Assembly (NCBI RefSeq): GCF_014642855.1 | Contig: NZ_BMJB01000004.1 | Span: forward strand, 1-64,000 | Source of the DNA: Edaphobacter acidisoli | GTDB taxonomy: Bacteria > Acidobacteriota > Terriglobia > Terriglobales > Acidobacteriaceae | Direction of reading: 5' to 3' | Length of the DNA stretch: 64,000 nt | Part shown: in pieces, positions 8,696-16,984 of the stretch | Layout: the number at the start of each line of letters is the position of its first letter | Position numbering within the stretch: the stretch's first letter is position 1 | Notes under the pieces: model-generated | Seen by the model: only the letters and a program-made list of their open reading frames with translations | The model's database searches: none | What the model was told of the DNA's origin: nothing | Made by a program: the position numbers and the translations under genes

Positions 8696-9712
8696 ATGGC
8701 TGTCAGGCTGAAAGACATTGCGCGGGATCTTGGTGTGTCCGTCGTCACCGTATCGAAAGTGTTGCGCGGCAACGCGGACATCGGCGAAGAGACGCGCCGC
8801 CGCGTACTGAAGCGGATGAAGGAGTTGAACTATCAGCCGAATATGATGGCGCGTGGGTTGGCCAGCGGACGCACCTATACCGTCGGCCTCGTCGTACCGG
8901 ACCTCGTGCATCCGTTCTTCGCTGAGTTCGCCAAATCACTGAGTGGCGTGCTCCGCCCCGCAAACCGCGCTCTCATTTTGGCCTCATCTGAAGAAGACCC
9001 CGAAATCGAGCGTCAGGAGATTCGCACTCTGCTGCGTCGTGGTGTCGATGTGTTGATGATTGCCTCGTGCCAACCCAGCCTCCGCAACTTCTACGAACTG
9101 GGCGATGAGCGTACGCCATACCTGCTCTTCGATAGAAACTTTCCTCACCTGGCTGCGCACTTTATCGGTTCCGATGATGTGCAGGTCGGCGAGATGGCGA
9201 CGAATCATCTGATTGACATTGGCCGCAAGCGCATCGCGCATATTGCAGGAACGAACTCAAGCCCATCCTTTGACCGTCTGCGCGGCTACCGCAATGCACT
9301 TGAGAAACGCGGCCTGGCGATGCCAGAGAACTACGTTGTCGTGCGCGAGCGCGTCGAGGAAAAGGGCGACCAAGCAGGCTTTCAGGCGATGCAGGAGCTG
9401 CTCGCGCTCAACCCACGGCCAGACGCGGTCTTCTGCTACAACGATCTGACTGCTGTCGGAGCAATGGACGCAACGCTCAAGGCCGGTCTTCGCATCCCGG
9501 AAGATATCGCCTTCATCGGCTGCGGCAACTTCCGCTATGCAGACTATCTTCGCATCCCGCTCAGCTCCATCGACCATGACACAACAGAGCTAGGCAAACT
9601 GGCCGGTGAGTTCGCGCTGGACCTCTCGGCCAAACCCGAGCAGTCCCCGCGCAGCATGCTGGTGAAATCAAAGCTTGTTGTCCGCGAGTCCTCTGCAAGC
9701 AAAACGTCGTAG
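8696..9712 (+). CDS. LacI family transcriptional regulator
   Basis: A 338-residue LacI/GalR-type regulator. Residues 4-51 hold the helix-turn-helix and hinge (LKDIARDLGVSVVTVSKVLR, then YQPNMMARGLASG). The remainder is a periplasmic-binding-protein-like ligand domain (TVGLVVPDLVHPFFAEF onward) with the conserved AVFCYNDLTAVGAM and IPEDIAFIGCGN segments. A GGGAG ribosome site precedes the ATG. It lies between the sugar permease and inositol oxygenase, both of which have AGCGGTAACGT upstream, so it probably represses them until a sugar or inositol compound binds. The effector is unknown. Confidence 0.92.
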   Translation: MAVRLKDIARDLGVSVVTVSKVLRGNADIGEETRRRVLKRMKELNYQPNMMARGLASGRTYTVGLVVPDLVHPFFAEFAKSLSGVLRPANRALILASSEEDPEIERQEIRTLLRRGVDVLMIASCQPSLRNFYELGDERTPYLLFDRNFPHLAAHFIGSDDVQVGEMATNHLIDIGRKRIAHIAGTNSSPSFDRLRGYRNALEKRGLAMPENYVVVRERVEEKGDQAGFQAMQELLALNPRPDAVFCYNDLTAVGAMDATLKAGLRIPEDIAFIGCGNFRYADYLRIPLSSIDHDTTELGKLAGEFALDLSAKPEQSPRSMLVKSKLVVRESSASKTS

Positions 9713-9805
9713 CGAGTAGCTTTCATCCGTACCGGTTCACATCCAGTCTGCAACGTTGCTCTGGGACAGGAGCTTTTTGCTTTTGAGTAACCGCAGAAAA
9801 TTTCC

Positions 9806-9834
9806 TTGCCAAGTTGTAAATAGAGGATTATAGT
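9806..9834 (+). promoter_or_regulatory. Candidate sigma-70 promoter of inositol oxygenase
   Basis: TTGCCA (9806-9811), a 17-base spacer, then TATAGT (9829-9834). This is a good match to the -35/-10 consensus with ideal spacing, followed by the operator-like sites. Confidence 0.6.
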
Positions 9835-9843
9835 CCTAATAAA

Positions 9844-9857
9844 GTTAGCGGTAACGT
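9844..9857 (+). promoter_or_regulatory. Candidate LacI-type operator before inositol oxygenase
   Basis: GTTAGCGGTAAC (9844-9855) is a near-palindrome with a central CG, the usual LacI-family layout, with one mismatched pair. It contains AGCGGTAACGT, also present at 7154-7164. It lies 10 bases after the -10 box. Confidence 0.5.
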
Positions 9858-9876
9858 GTCAGTGCAATAACTGACA
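9857..9876. promoter_or_regulatory. 7-base inverted repeat TGTCAGT-n6-ACTGACA
   Basis: A perfect inverted repeat ends 10 bases before the inositol oxygenase ATG, touching the AGCGGTAACGT site. It may be a second operator half-pair or a 5'-UTR hairpin close to the ribosome site. Confidence 0.4.
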
Positions 9877-9886
9877 GGGAGACAAC

Positions 9887-10756
9887 ATGGCGACGTCGTC
9901 GGCAGTCAATGAAAACCCAGCTCCACTCGGCAAGGACATGGAGGAATGGGATGAGTTTCTCGGTGGGCGTTATAAGGAAGGCAAATCCGAGACCGAGTTT
10001 CGCCAGTACGATGAGAAGGTAACGCCAGGTGTAGCGGAGTTCTACCGACAGAATCACAAGCACCAAACCTTCGATTATGTCATCACCAAAGAAAAAGAAT
10101 ACTTCGGACTGAAAAAAGGCGAGAAGAGTGTTTGGGAGGCGGCGGAGTTCCTGAATACGCTGGTTGATGACAGTGATCCTGACACGGATCTCACCCAGAT
10201 AGAGCACCTGCTCCAGACTTCCGAAGCCATCCGCAGGGACGGACATCCGCGGTGGTTTGTGCTGACTGGCTTCATCCACGACCTCGGCAAGGTGCTCTGC
10301 TTATACGGTGAACCGCAGTGGGGTGTGGTGGGCGACACGTTTCCGGTGGGGTGTGCTTACTCGGACAAGATCGTCTTTCCGGAGTACTTCGAGGCGAATC
10401 CGGATTTGAACCACCCGGTCTACAGTACGAAGTACGGAATCTATGAGCCGAACTGTGGGCTCGACAGCGTACATATGAGTTTCGGGCATGACGGCTACAT
10501 CTACGAGGTGATGAAGCCGTACCTGCCGGAGCCGGCGCTGGCGATGTTGCGGTACCACAGCTTCTACTCCTGGCACCGTCACGGGGCGTACCGGCACCTG
10601 ATGAACGGGCATGATGAGGAGATGCTGGAGTGGGTGAATAAGTTCAACCCGTACGACCTTTACTCGAAGGGGCACACGAAGCCGAATCTGGCGGAGTTGA
10701 AGCCTTACTACGACGATCTCTTTGCGGAGTTCCTTCCGGCGAAGGTTGCGTGGTAG
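9887..10756 (+). CDS. myo-Inositol oxygenase (MIOX)
   Basis: A 289-residue non-haem di-iron enzyme that cleaves myo-inositol with O2 to D-glucuronate. All six iron ligands known from the animal enzyme are found in order: H107, H131-D132 (FIHDLGK), H201 (SFGHDGY), H224 ([10 protein letters not shown]) and D257 (PYDLYSK). Length equals that of the animal and plant enzymes. MIOX is mainly eukaryotic but occurs in scattered bacteria. No signal peptide, so it acts in the cytoplasm and needs inositol import. It has a candidate promoter and operator and is followed by a strong terminator. Glucuronate-using genes are not visible in this window. Confidence 0.95.
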   Translation: MATSSAVNENPAPLGKDMEEWDEFLGGRYKEGKSETEFRQYDEKVTPGVAEFYRQNHKHQTFDYVITKEKEYFGLKKGEKSVWEAAEFLNTLVDDSDPDTDLTQIEHLLQTSEAIRRDGHPRWFVLTGFIHDLGKVLCLYGEPQWGVVGDTFPVGCAYSDKIVFPEYFEANPDLNHPVYSTKYGIYEPNCGLDSVHMSFGHDGYIYEVMKPYLPEPALAMLRYHSFYSWHRHGAYRHLMNGHDEEMLEWVNKFNPYDLYSKGHTKPNLAELKPYYDDLFAEFLPAKVAW

Positions 10757-11457
10757 GGACCCCCTCCCCCGTGTTTTTGGGTAAAGTCTTCATTCGGATT
10801 GAGTTATGGTCGGACTTCCGGGCTGGATTTAGCATAAAGTGCTGATTTTCCTGGGTCGGTGTTTGGTAAAGTCTTGATTTTGCATGAGAAAAGCCCCGCG
10901 AATATGCTCGCGGGGCCTTTTCTTTTTCTGATGCTGATTTAAGTCTAGCAAGCCATGGAAAACTAAACCGCCAAGTTCTCCGGAAAAATATCCTGAACAG
11001 GATGAATGGGTTACGCGGTTTTGCGTTGGTTTGGGGACTTGACAGGATTTTGCTCTGGGGATGCGGATTACTTAATCGATAACTTTTGAAGGGTGAGGCC
11101 TCTGTGCTCGAGCGCCGGGCAGAAGGGGTTGAGTTTTCGAAGGAAATCTCTGTTTTGACAGCCTGCAGAGGGGATGAAAGGGGCTTGCGCGCCTCGTGGC
11201 CTGGTGATTTATAGTTTACGATAAATATTCGATAAATTAGATGTAATCTACTGTAAATAAATAATTTATTTGTAAATTAACAGAGAACTACGTTACCGAT
11301 TCCGTAGGTTGATTTTTCTTGACAGAGCAATTGCCCGATGGGTAGTGTTGCTCCATCTACAGAGTTGATGTTGTCGACTGAACCGTCCTGCCAGGGCGGA
11401 ATTGGTTGCGACTTTGAACAAGTTTATAACGTTGATTTTTTTGTCCGAGGAGCTGTG
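10757..11457 (+). other. Gene-free 700-base region before TonB receptor
   Basis: No convincing gene. It contains a terminator at 10893-10921, two similar GGTAAAGTCTTxATT copies near 10781 and 10866, and a very AT-rich stretch at 11205-11285. That stretch includes the inverted repeat AAATAAA-TAA-TTTATTT (11255-11271). ACGTTACCG at 11290-11298 matches part of the motif before the permease and oxygenase genes. It is probably the receptor's promoter region. Confidence 0.6.
10893..10921 (+). terminator. Rho-independent terminator after inositol oxygenase
   Basis: GCCCCGCG / CGCGGGGC perfect 8-base stem, 8-base loop, followed by CTTTTCTTTTT. It lies 136 bases after the stop codon. Confidence 0.85.
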
Positions 11458-14400
11458 ATGGTGACTGAGATGAAAACAAACGCCGCCGTTGGTGTGCGGG
11501 CGGTGAGCCGTTTCCGCGTGAGATGGCAATGGATGGCCCTGGCGCTTGCCGTGGTGATGATGATGGTGGCGCCGGCTTATGCGCAGTTCGAGTCGTCTTC
11601 GGTGCTGGGATATGTAAGGGACGCCTCGGGTGCGGCGATTCCGAATGCGACGGTAACGCTGACAAACACGGCGACCGGGATTGTGCAGAAGGCGACGTCG
11701 GATGGAGACGGGCGGTATGAGTTTTCGAGCGTGCCGATTGGCAGCTATACGGTCTCGACTGAGGCGGGTGGGTTTCAGAGGACGGAGACGGCGGCGTTCA
11801 AGCTGACGACGGACTCGCGGCAGCGCGTGGATGTGGCAATGAAGCCGGGGTCGGTGAGCGAGACGGTGACGGTGTCATCGGCGCCGACGGTGCTGGAGAC
11901 GGAGACGAGTTCGCGCGGTCAGGTGGTTGGGACGCGGCAGATTGAAGATCTCCCGCTGAATGGGCGGTCGTATGCGGACCTGGCGCTGCTGGCTCCCGGT
12001 GTGCGGAAGTCGTTTTTGGAGAACCAATCGACGACGAGCCGCGAGGCCTCGTTCAATGTGAATGGACAGCGGAGCGCGTTCAATAACTTCCTGCTGGATG
12101 GATTGGACAACAACTCGTACGGCACGTCGAACCAGGGTTTTGCGAATGAGAATATTCCTCCTTCGCCGGATGCGGTTTCGGAGTTCCGGCTGGAGACGGA
12201 CAACTACAGCGCTGAGTATGGACGGGCTTCGGGCGCGGTGATCAATGCGTCGATCCGGCGCGGCACGAATGAGTTTCATGGACGCGCCTGGGACTACATT
12301 CGCAACACAGATTTGAATGCGGTGGGGCCGTTTGCGCCGACGGGTGGAGTGAAGCCGACGTTTATCCGGAACCAGTTTGGCGGGACGTTTGGCGGGCCGA
12401 TCTGGAAAGACCATACGTTCTTCTTTGCGGACTATGAGGGCGTGCGGCAGATTGCGAAGAGCTTTCAGACGGCGACACTGCCGACAGCAGAGCAGCGGAC
12501 GGGCACGTTCCTGCTGCATCGCGTGGATGGCTCGACCGCGCCGATTCCGCTGCAGAACCCGATTACAGGGCAGGTGTATGCGAATGGCGTGATTCCGGCT
12601 GGTGCTCAGACGTCGTTTGCGAAGGCAGTGCTTGCGGCGCTGCCGGGGACGAATACGAGCGCGGCGGCAGGCACGCCAAACTCGTTTGCGAACAACTATG
12701 CGGCGTTTCCGCGTGGCACGATCAATGACGACAAGGGCGACCTGCGGCTGGACCATACATTCAATGCGAAGTGGAGCCTGTTCACGGTCTACAGCGAGCA
12801 CCAGACGACGATCTTCGATCCTCCTCCGTTTGGCGGGCCGGCGGGCGGCAATGGCAATGCGAACGTACATATCTTCAACCGGCAGATTGCGGGCGGTGTG
12901 ACGTACATCATTACGCCGAACTCGCTCGTGGATTTTCGCATTGGGATTGGCAAGAACCAGGGCGGCAAGTCGCCGTATAACGCGGGCGTGCCGAGTTTGC
13001 TGACTTCGAATGGAATTACGAATGGGATTCCGACGGCTTCGCTGATTGTGCGGTCTCTGAATGCGCAGTCGGTGACGGGCTTCTCGCAGTTTGGCACACA
13101 GCCTGCGAGCCCGCAGTTCCAGAACCCGGATGTGGTGAACCCGAAGGTGAACTACACGCTGGTGCATGGACGGAACTCGATGAAGTTCGGCTATGAATTC
13201 CAGGCCATCAATACGGCGATCAACGACTACAACCCGAGCTATGGGCAGGACAACTACGGCGGGAAGTATTCGGCGATGACGGGTTCGCCGACGGATACAG
13301 GTGCGGGGAACAATGCTTCGGCGCAGATTGCGCAGGCGCAGAACCTGGCGGACTTTTTGTTCGGCAACCGGAACTCGTATTCGCTGACGAACTTCTTTAT
13401 TGCGAGCGTGCGGCAGCGGATGAACTTCATGTACTTCCAGGACGACATCAAGGTGATGCCGAACCTGACGGTGAATGCAGGCTTGCGCTATGAGCTGGCG
13501 ACGCCGCAGTATGAGGCGAATAACAAGCTGGCGAACTTCAATCCCGCGACGAAGACGCTAATTCAGGCGTCGAATGGGTCGATTTACAACCGCGCGCTGG
13601 TGAATATGCCGCTCAAGAATGTGGCGCCGCGGCTGGGCTTTGCTTACAGCGCGGACCAGAACACGGTGTTTCGCGGGGGATACGGCATCACGTATACGGA
13701 GTTCAATCGCGCGGGAGGCGAGAACAACCTGACGTACAACGGGCCGAACGTGGTGAATGCGACGATCAACAATCCGGCGCCTACGACCACGGATCTTTGC
13801 GTGAACGATACGCAGAACCAGGCGCAGTGCTTCAGGCAGACGCAGCAGGGTTACTCGGTGAATCTGACGGCTTCGTCGGCGTTCAACCCGGCGCTGGTGG
13901 AGTCGCGATATATTCCTGCGAACTCGCCGACGGGATATATCCAGAACTACTTCGTGGGTGTGCAGCATCAGTTGCCGGGCGGTGTGGCGATGGATATTGC
14001 CTACGTGGGGAACAAGGGAACGCACCTGCAGATTCTGGCGGATTACAACCAGGCGGCGATCTGCACGCAGGCGCTGGCTTCGCAGTGCCCGGGTGGAACG
14101 CTGGCGGCGCGGCGGCCGATTCCGACGTTTGCGACGATTGAGATTGCGGAGAGCGCAGGGACCTCGAACTTCAACTCGCTGCAGATGAAGCTGGAGAAGC
14201 GCTATGGGAATGGGCTTTATCTGCTGAACTCGTTTACGTGGGGGCGGGCGTTTGATTTGTCTTCGGGCCACCTGGAGACGAGCAACGGCGATAACTCGCG
14301 TGTGAATTTTTACAATCCGTCGAGCGATTATGGGCGGTCGGGCTATGACCAGCCGCTGAATAATACGACTTCGATCATCTACGACCTGCCGTACGGGGCG

Positions 14401-14922
14401 GGACGCAGATGGGGTGGCGGCGCACCGCTGGCCGTGCGGGAGTTGCTGGGTGGATGGCAGGTGACGGTGATCAACAACATGAACAGTGGATTGCCGATGA
14501 ACCTGAACTACACGCTGCCGACTTCGGCGGGAACGGTGGTGACGGACATCTACACGTTCCGGCCGAGTGTGTCGGGGAACCCGAAGTCGCCTGCTTCGGC
14601 GCGGGTGAAGACGGCGAGCGCGTTGAATGGGTATCTGAACAAGGCGAATGTGTTTGTGCCGACGACGGGTAGCCCGTTTGGCAATGCGCAGAGAAACATG
14701 GTCGTGGGATATGCATTCTTCCAGACAGATTTGGGACTGCATAAGGCGTTTCCGCTGTGGAAGGAAGGCACGAGCTTCGACTTCCGCGCGGAGGCGTTCA
14801 ATGTCTTGAACAAGGTGAATTATCAGGATCCAGACCCGAACATCAGTGACTCGGGGTTTGGTGCGATTACGTCGGCGTTTCCGGCACGGCAGTTGCAAGT
14901 GGCGGCTAAGATTATTTTCTGA
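11458..14922 (+). CDS. TonB-dependent receptor with carboxypeptidase-like domain (first of three)
   Basis: A 1,154-residue outer-membrane receptor. Residues 1-43 form an extended signal peptide ending in APAYAQ. A carboxypeptidase-regulatory-like beta-sandwich follows (about 47-130, SSVLGYVRDASGAAIPNATV), then a plug (IEDLPLNGRSYADLALL, DGLDNNSYGTSNQ) and a large beta-barrel ending in a terminal Phe (VAAKIIF). This is the common acidobacterial receptor class, with no SusD lipoprotein beside it. ATG 11458 is chosen because GAGGAG lies 5 bases upstream; the frame stays open to 11338. It lies between inositol oxygenase and a secreted PI-PLC, hinting at uptake of an inositol-containing compound, but the ligand is unknown. 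Confidence 0.9.
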   Translation: MVTEMKTNAAVGVRAVSRFRVRWQWMALALAVVMMMVAPAYAQFESSSVLGYVRDASGAAIPNATVTLTNTATGIVQKATSDGDGRYEFSSVPIGSYTVSTEAGGFQRTETAAFKLTTDSRQRVDVAMKPGSVSETVTVSSAPTVLETETSSRGQVVGTRQIEDLPLNGRSYADLALLAPGVRKSFLENQSTTSREASFNVNGQRSAFNNFLLDGLDNNSYGTSNQGFANENIPPSPDAVSEFRLETDNYSAEYGRASGAVINASIRRGTNEFHGRAWDYIRNTDLNAVGPFAPTGGVKPTFIRNQFGGTFGGPIWKDHTFFFADYEGVRQIAKSFQTATLPTAEQRTGTFLLHRVDGSTAPIPLQNPITGQVYANGVIPAGAQTSFAKAVLAALPGTNTSAAAGTPNSFANNYAAFPRGTINDDKGDLRLDHTFNAKWSLFTVYSEHQTTIFDPPPFGGPAGGNGNANVHIFNRQIAGGVTYIITPNSLVDFRIGIGKNQGGKSPYNAGVPSLLTSNGITNGIPTASLIVRSLNAQSVTGFSQFGTQPASPQFQNPDVVNPKVNYTLVHGRNSMKFGYEFQAINTAINDYNPSYGQDNYGGKYSAMTGSPTDTGAGNNASAQIAQAQNLADFLFGNRNSYSLTNFFIASVRQRMNFMYFQDDIKVMPNLTVNAGLRYELATPQYEANNKLANFNPATKTLIQASNGSIYNRALVNMPLKNVAPRLGFAYSADQNTVFRGGYGITYTEFNRAGGENNLTYNGPNVVNATINNPAPTTTDLCVNDTQNQAQCFRQTQQGYSVNLTASSAFNPALVESRYIPANSPTGYIQNYFVGVQHQLPGGVAMDIAYVGNKGTHLQILADYNQAAICTQALASQCPGGTLAARRPIPTFATIEIAESAGTSNFNSLQMKLEKRYGNGLYLLNSFTWGRAFDLSSGHLETSNGDNSRVNFYNPSSDYGRSGYDQPLNNTTSIIYDLPYGAGRRWGGGAPLAVRELLGGWQVTVINNMNSGLPMNLNYTLPTSAGTVVTDIYTFRPSVSGNPKSPASARVKTASALNGYLNKANVFVPTTGSPFGNAQRNMVVGYAFFQTDLGLHKAFPLWKEGTSFDFRAEAFNVLNKVNYQDPDPNISDSGFGAITSAFPARQLQVAAKIIF

Positions 14923-14957
14923 CCACGGAGATATTCTGAAGGACGTGCGAGCTCAAC

Positions 14958-14995
14958 CACACGGCGTCATGCGAGGTTTTGCGTGGCGCCGTGTG
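14958..14995 (+). terminator. Hairpin after TonB receptor
   Basis: CACACGGCG / CGCCGTGTG, 9-base perfect stem with a 20-base loop, 36 bases after the receptor stop. There is no T run, so terminator strength is doubtful. Confidence 0.4.
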
Positions 14996-15070
14996 CAACG
15001 TTAACGGGCATGTGTGGCGCGGGGTTGTGAGGCCGCGTGCGCAGTGCCGCAGATGCAGTTTGGGGAAGCT

Positions 15071-16225
15071 ATGACTCTTCGTGATGTAGTGTGTGTTTCC
15101 GTGGGCGCGGCACTTGTGGGTGCGGGCGCTGTGGCGATGGCTCAGCAGACGAGTTCGGCGGCGCAGGACAAGGTGGTGCGGCTGAACCAGATTCAGGTGA
15201 TTGGCTCGCACAACAGCTATCACGCGGGGTTTGCGCCGAGTGAACGGAAGTGGCTGGAGGTGCATGCTCCGAAGGCGTTGCATGGCCTGGACTATCACCA
15301 TGCTCCGCTGGGGGACCAGCTTTCGGGTGGAGTGAGGCAGATTGAGCTGGATATTTTTGCGGATCCGGATGGCGGAAGATACTCGCATCTCTATCTGGAC
15401 GATGCGGTGAAGAAGGCGGGATTGGCGCCGGACCCGAGCTTTGACCCGAACCATGAGATGGGGATGCCGGGGTTCAAGGTGTTTCATATGCAAGGGTTTG
15501 ATCAGCGGAGTAACTGCCTGCGGTTTGTGGTGTGTTTGACGGAGGTGAGGGAGTGGTCGAAGGCGCATCCGGAGCACCTGCCGATTTTTATTCTGGTCGA
15601 GACGAAGGAAGGCGATGTGAAGGAGATACCAGACGCGCCGAAGGCGATTCAGTTTACGCCGGCGCTGCTCGATGCGATGGATAAGGAGATTCTGTCGGTG
15701 TTTCCGAAGGACGAGATCGTTACGCCGGACGATGTGCGCGGGAAGTACGCGACGCTGGTGGAGGCGGTGCGCGCGGGCAACTGGCCTACGCTGGCAGACG
15801 CGCGGGGCAAGGTCGTCTTCCTGATGGACCAGCGGAATGAGGAGGACCGGTATACGCAGGGGCATCCTTCGCTGCGTGGGCGGATTTTGTTCACCAATGC
15901 TGTGCCGGGCGCGCCGGATGCGGCGTTCACGGAGCAGAATGAGGGGTCACCTGCGGAGATCAATTCACTGGTGAAGCAGGGATATCTGGTGAGGACGCGA
16001 TCGGATGAAGGGACGGAAGAGGCGCGCACGAACGATACGCGGCGGCGCGATGAGGTGTTGGCCAGCGGAGCACAGATTGTGAGTACGGATTATCCAATGT
16101 CGGAGCCTTCGCAGTGGACGACGTTTGTGGTGGGGCTTCCGGGGGGACTTGTGGCGCGATGCAATCCGGTGACAAAGCCTGCTGGGTGTGTGGATGGGTT
16201 GCTGGGGCAGGTTCCGGTGAAGTAA
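15071..16225 (+). CDS. Secreted Ca2+-dependent PI-PLC-like phosphodiesterase
   Basis: A 384-residue protein of the Ca2+-dependent phosphoinositide-specific phospholipase C1 type. These use a TIM barrel and two histidines to cleave phosphodiesters such as phosphatidylinositol. Visible motifs are VIGSHNSYH (H47-H51), LSGGVRQIELDIFADP and KVFHMQGFDQRSNC, giving the catalytic histidine and acidic metal-ligand regions. Residues 1-24 form a signal peptide (ending VAMAQ), so it is exported. ATG 15071 has a GGGGAAG site just upstream, while the longer frame from 15014 has none. With the receptor and inositol oxygenase upstream, it may release inositol phosphates from lipids. Actual substrate is inferred. 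Confidence 0.8.
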   Translation: MTLRDVVCVSVGAALVGAGAVAMAQQTSSAAQDKVVRLNQIQVIGSHNSYHAGFAPSERKWLEVHAPKALHGLDYHHAPLGDQLSGGVRQIELDIFADPDGGRYSHLYLDDAVKKAGLAPDPSFDPNHEMGMPGFKVFHMQGFDQRSNCLRFVVCLTEVREWSKAHPEHLPIFILVETKEGDVKEIPDAPKAIQFTPALLDAMDKEILSVFPKDEIVTPDDVRGKYATLVEAVRAGNWPTLADARGKVVFLMDQRNEEDRYTQGHPSLRGRILFTNAVPGAPDAAFTEQNEGSPAEINSLVKQGYLVRTRSDEGTEEARTNDTRRRDEVLASGAQIVSTDYPMSEPSQWTTFVVGLPGGLVARCNPVTKPAGCVDGLLGQVPVK

Positions 16226-16245
16226 TTGTCACTGGCTCTCTTCAT

Positions 16246-16284
16246 GCGGAGACGAGTAGTGCGGTGGGCATTGCTCGTCTCCGC
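16246..16284. terminator. Inverted repeat between convergent PI-PLC and TlpA-like genes
   Basis: GCGGAGACGAG / CTCGTCTCCGC, perfect 11-base stem with a 17-base loop between two convergent stop codons. It has no T run, but placement fits a bidirectional terminator. Confidence 0.5.
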
Positions 16285-16296
16285 CATTGCTGATTG

Positions 16297-16824
16297 TTAG
16301 AAGCGGCGGATGAGCGGCTTGGGTGGCGTGGCCTTGCGGTCGCTGAGGAGCCAGTCGAGGTAGGTGGTGATGTCGGTGTCCTGGGCTTCGCCTTCGATGC
16401 GGCCGATAGGAGTGCCGTCGCGGTCGAGGATGATGGTGGCGGGTACGATGTTGCCGAGATGCAGGCGTCCGAGAGTGTCGATGTCGGCGCCGAGCCATGC
16501 GTCGATAGTGAGGTGGTTGGTGGAGAGATAAGGCGCGACTTTGCTCTGATCTTTTGGCTCGTCTACAGAGATTGCGATGAAGCGCACGTCTTTAGCGGCA
16601 TAGCGATGGGCGAGGTCTGCGAGGCGAGGAAGCTCGTTGCGGCAGGGCCCGCACCAGGTTGCCCAGAAGTTGATGACAGTGATGGAACCCCGCAGGCTGG
16701 AGAGGCGCTGCGGGTGTCCGTTGAGGTCTTTGAAGGCGAGGTCGGGGAGCGGCTTTGCTGCTACGGTTTGAACGCAGGCGAGCAGCAGGGCGCTGGATAT
16801 CAGGAGATTGCGGAATGGGCGCAT
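16297..16824 (-). CDS. TlpA/ResA-like periplasmic thioredoxin
   Basis: A 175-residue exported thioredoxin-fold protein. A signal segment (about 1-23, LLISSALLLACVQTVAA) is followed by an AhpC/TSA-redoxin-type domain with active site W57-C58-G59-P60-C61 in NFWATWCGPCRNELP. The cis-proline loop is NIVPATIILD. Such proteins reduce disulfides in the periplasm, for example apocytochrome c or other client proteins. The start at ATG 16824 gives a clean signal peptide; a GTG at 16854 is possible. It lies downstream of an outer-membrane protein gene on the same strand, separated by 160 bases with two hairpins. No cytochrome genes are visible nearby, so its partner is unknown. Confidence 0.88.
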   Translation of the reverse strand: MRPFRNLLISSALLLACVQTVAAKPLPDLAFKDLNGHPQRLSSLRGSITVINFWATWCGPCRNELPRLADLAHRYAAKDVRFIAISVDEPKDQSKVAPYLSTNHLTIDAWLGADIDTLGRLHLGNIVPATIILDRDGTPIGRIEGEAQDTDITTYLDWLLSDRKATPPKPLIRRF

Positions 16825-16899
16825 GTTGGGCGGCTTTCTTTGGGCGGCCAGCACTCATGAATCTAAGGAAAGTCTGATTAAGTCTGCAAGCATCCCTCA

Positions 16900-16952
16900 G
16901 CGGCTGAAACCGCGATGAAGCTGAGAGGTTACGGCGCGACTGAAGTCGCGCC
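16900..16952. repeat. REP-like double hairpin
   Basis: Two small perfect hairpins sit side by side: GCGG-CTGAAA-CCGC (16900-16913) and GGCGCGAC-TGAA-GTCGCGCC (16933-16952). Both loops contain CTGAA. The layout resembles REP-type intergenic elements, but no second copy was seen in the window. Confidence 0.45.
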
Positions 16953-16984
16953 CCTTCAAAACGAAGACTCAATCAGAGGGTTCC

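Noticed and set aside
10781-10880. Two GGTAAAGTCTTxATT copies after inositol oxygenase
   Set aside because: Short, imperfect and not palindromic; no function can be supported beyond noting the similarity.
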